64,000 bases of DNA, from NCBI RefSeq assembly GCF_019976975.1, contig NZ_AP024630.1, positions 4,402,001 through 4,466,000 of the forward strand, in the 5' to 3' direction. The notes beneath the pieces are model-generated. The model was not told the origin of the DNA. It ran no database searches and was given only the letters and a program-made list of their open reading frames with translations. Below are positions 61,811-64,000 of this stretch, in pieces. Both the position numbers and the translations under genes were made by a program. Source of the stretch: Arthrobacter sp. NtRootA1. Lineage in GTDB: Bacteria > Actinomycetota > Actinomycetes > Actinomycetales > Micrococcaceae. The number at the start of each line of letters is the position of its first letter. Positions within the stretch are counted from its first letter, which is position 1.

Positions 61811-64000
61811 CAGTTGGGTATCAGCGTGCGGTCACAGAGGGCCAGGTAGATTTTGTCGCGGGCGATGGGCAGTTCGCCGAAACGGATTCCGGTGGCGTTG
61901 CGGATGGCATTGGCCAACGCGGGTGCCACGGGGTTGAACGGGCTCTCGCTCATGGACTTGGCGCCGAGGGGACCGGTGCTGTCATTGGTTGTTGCGAAAT
62001 AGACCTCGCTCCGCGGCACGTCCGCGAATGACGGAATGTGATACTGCCGGAGGATATCGGTGGTGACGTGTCCGGCGTCGTCCACTTTCACTTCCTCATA
62101 CAGCACCGCACCCAGCGCCTGTGCGATGCCGCCTTCGATCTGCCCACGGCACTGCCGCGGGTTCACCACAACGCCGGCATCTGCTGCCTGCACGCTCTGC
62201 AGGATCCGCAGCTCACCCGTTCCCGTATTAACGGCAACCCGGAAACCGTGCACATTGAATGCCACTGACCGCGGCGTTCCTCCCCAGTTGCCATCGGTGG
62301 CGAGGCGAACGCCTTGGAGACGGGCGGCATCGAAAATCTCCTTGAGCGGAACCACACGGTCCCCGCACTCGACAGCTCCGTCCACCAAACGGCAATCCGT
62401 TAATGCAGCGCCCGTCAATGAAGCCGCAACGGTCTGGATCCTTGTTGCGAGCTCAAGGGCCGCACCGAGCGTGGCCTTGCCGGCCACCACGGTGCCGGCC
62501 GAGCCGAACGCGCCCGTATCGTGCTCCACGAGGTCCGTATCTGACTGACGGACGGTAATTTTTGAGGCGGCCGTTGCCAGCGCCGTCGCAGCCAGTTGCG
62601 CATGAACGGTTGTGGTGCCGTTCCCGAACTCCGCAGTACCGACATCGACGGCGAACCTTCCGTCCGCTTCCAGGCTCACCCTCGTGTGGGCGAAGTGGCC
62701 TCGCGGCGGGACGGTATCGATCATGGACAGGGCAGAACCTTCTCCGACCACCCAATCAGGTCCGAGGTCGTCCAGCCCGGCGGCACGGTAGCGCTCCTTG
62801 CCACGGTCCAGGGCATCCCGAACCAAGGCCACGCACTGGTCCAGACCGTAACTACCGTAGTGGACGTCTTCCTCGGGCTCGGGCGTAGTAGACAACATGT
62901 GGTCACCCGGCCGGACCATGTTCCTGAGCCGGAACTCCAAGGGATCCATGCCAATACCGATGGCAAGTTCGTCGATGGCAGACTCGATCGCGAAGATCAT
63001 CTGGCTCAGCCCATACCCGCGGAAGGCTCCGGCGGGAACGGTGTTGGTGTAGACGGCCTTCGCGTCCACTTTCTTGTTGCCGCATTTATAGACAGCCAAC
63101 GATTCCCCACAACCATGGAACATCACACCGGGCGCATGGTTTCCGTAAGCTCCGGTGTTGGTGATGACATCCAGTTGAAGCGCGGTCAGGTATCCGTCCC
63201 GGCTGGCCCCAGCCTTGAGATTAATGGTGAAGGGGTGCCTCGTGGTGGCGGCCATGAACTGCTCAGTCCGGGTGAACTCCACCTGGACCGGCCGCTTGAG
63301 CGTGAGGGCCGCCAAGGCGACCAGATCCTCGGTGAGGACCTCCTGTTTCCCGCCAAACCCACCCCCAACGCGGCCAGCCACCACGCGGACCGTCTCCTCC
63401 GGCAGATTGAACAACCTCGCCAATGTGCGCTTTACCAGGAAGGGAACCTGCGTGGAGGAACGGACAACCAGTCTGCCTTCCTCATCCAGCCACGCGATGG
63501 ACGCGTGGGTTTCCATTGCAACGTGCTGAACCCTTTGCGTCTTGTACGTGTGCTCATGGATGAAGTCGGCTGCCGCGAAGCCGTCGGCCACGCTGCCCAG
63601 CTCGGCGTGGACCTCGGCCACCACATTTTCCAATGGCCGGGAAATCCGGGAGTAGGCCCCGTCCTTGTCCCCATGAATTGCGGGAGCGCCAGGAAGAATT
63701 GCCTCCTGAGGCGTGAATACTGGCTCCAGAAGTTCGTACTCCACAGCAAGCGCCCGGGTTCCGGCCTCGGCAGCGCCAACGGACTCCGCCACGACTGCGG
63801 CAACGCGCTGGCCGATGAAGCGCACCACGTTGTCCAGCACACGGGTGTCGTCGGGATCGTCCGTGAAGTGTTCGTGCTGGGCAGTGGAGAACAACTGCGC
63901 TGGTCCATCTTCGTGCGTAAATACGGCGACGACGCCAGGAACTGCCAGAGCCGCAGTCTTGTCAATGGACACGATCCGGGCGTGTGGATGCGGCGAACGC
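61810..64000 (-). CDS. Xanthine dehydrogenase molybdopterin-binding subunit (5' end beyond the window)
   Basis: About 729 residues of the large molybdenum subunit of a xanthine dehydrogenase-type hydroxylase; the frame is open to base 64000, so the true start is off the edge. RSPHPHARIVSIDK opens the visible part. Other landmarks: VAGRVGGGFGGKQEVL, GAFRGYGLSQMIFAIES, TVHAQLAATALA, and the C-terminal GAKSMSESPFNP carrying the expected catalytic Glu. It hydroxylates purines or related N-heterocycles. The FAD and iron-sulfur subunits were not seen and would be upstream. The MobA-like gene next door could supply its cofactor. Confidence 0.93.
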   Translation of the reverse strand, partial: RSPHPHARIVSIDKTAALAVPGVVAVFTHEDGPAQLFSTAQHEHFTDDPDDTRVLDNVVRFIGQRVAAVVAESVGAAEAGTRALAVEYELLEPVFTPQEAILPGAPAIHGDKDGAYSRISRPLENVVAEVHAELGSVADGFAAADFIHEHTYKTQRVQHVAMETHASIAWLDEEGRLVVRSSTQVPFLVKRTLARLFNLPEETVRVVAGRVGGGFGGKQEVLTEDLVALAALTLKRPVQVEFTRTEQFMAATTRHPFTINLKAGASRDGYLTALQLDVITNTGAYGNHAPGVMFHGCGESLAVYKCGNKKVDAKAVYTNTVPAGAFRGYGLSQMIFAIESAIDELAIGIGMDPLEFRLRNMVRPGDHMLSTTPEPEEDVHYGSYGLDQCVALVRDALDRGKERYRAAGLDDLGPDWVVGEGSALSMIDTVPPRGHFAHTRVSLEADGRFAVDVGTAEFGNGTTTVHAQLAATALATAASKITVRQSDTDLVEHDTGAFGSAGTVVAGKATLGAALELATRIQTVAASLTGAALTDCRLVDGAVECGDRVVPLKEIFDAARLQGVRLATDGNWGGTPRSVAFNVHGFRVAVNTGTGELRILQSVQAADAGVVVNPRQCRGQIEGGIAQALGAVLYEEVKVDDAGHVTTDILRQYHIPSFADVPRSEVYFATTNDSTGPLGAKSMSESPFNPVAPALANAIRNATGIRFGELPIARDKIYLALCDRTLIPN

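Overview
The window comes from a high-GC actinobacterium, most likely Arthrobacter/Paenarthrobacter or a close relative (Micrococcaceae). The reasons are the base composition, frequent GTG/TTG starts, 4-nt ATGA/GTGA gene overlaps, and an actinobacterial gene order (topA, helicase/secretion locus, acs, nth, marP, crp, ridA, ponA, metallophosphoesterase). From memory this follows the Mycobacterium tuberculosis Rv3646c-Rv3683 order, with insertions. No phage, IS element, integrase or CRISPR array was seen, and no coding gene looks broken. Two genes run off the window edges (topA and a xanthine dehydrogenase subunit).

Layout. 1-7.2 kb: topA (partial), a winged-helix regulator overlapping a methyltransferase, two tandem paralogous lipoproteins, trhO and a GNAT. 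7.3-15 kb: an MrfA-like DEAH helicase converging on a seven-gene minus-strand tad/Flp pilus-like operon (CpaE-like, TadA ATPase, TadB, TadC, pilin-like DUF4244, TadE, TadE-like). 15.1-23.7 kb: a divergent family-A polymerase, a CHAD protein, a YegP-like protein, a CoA-pyrophosphatase-type NUDIX, nth, a membrane protein with an Ala/Pro-rich linker, and acs. 23.8-35.1 kb: an accessory block with a DeoR regulator, a MacB/FtsX-type ABC transporter and an alpha-galactoside cluster (Gfo/Idh/MocA oxidoreductase and LacI repressor divergent from ABC permeases, binding protein and GH36 alpha-galactosidase). 35.1-46.6 kb: aroQ, marP, crp, NUDIX, ridA, DUF4177, ponA, metallophosphoesterase and a heterodimeric ABC exporter.

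46.7-48.7 kb: tRNA-Pro(CGG), then a divergent pair that I regard as the most interesting item. A 69-residue secreted peptide precursor carries the octapeptide IGNWPDPM twice, once at its very C-terminus. It lies head to head with an XRE-HTH/TPR-type regulator, the layout of RRNPP peptide quorum sensing in Firmicutes. The 124-bp spacer holds overlapping promoter-like elements and a near-palindrome.

48.7-64 kb: purD-purC, an asparaginase, a sterol-carrier-like protein, dctA, a cluster of NCS1 permease, racemase-family protein and SDR, aceE with a clear promoter, a second YegP paralogue, a MobA-like nucleotidyltransferase and a xanthine dehydrogenase large subunit. The last groups suggest purine/hydantoin-type nitrogen scavenging beside purine synthesis.

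Two regulatory themes cross the window. Crp/GlxR-like boxes (TGTGA-N6-TCACA with one mismatch) precede the sugar ABC operon, the ABC exporter and dctA, and crp itself is in the window. A shared GATGTGAGAGA repeat, twice arranged with a 32-bp period, fills three convergent intergenic spacers. All positions, motifs and homology calls come from reading the sequence; no database search was run.
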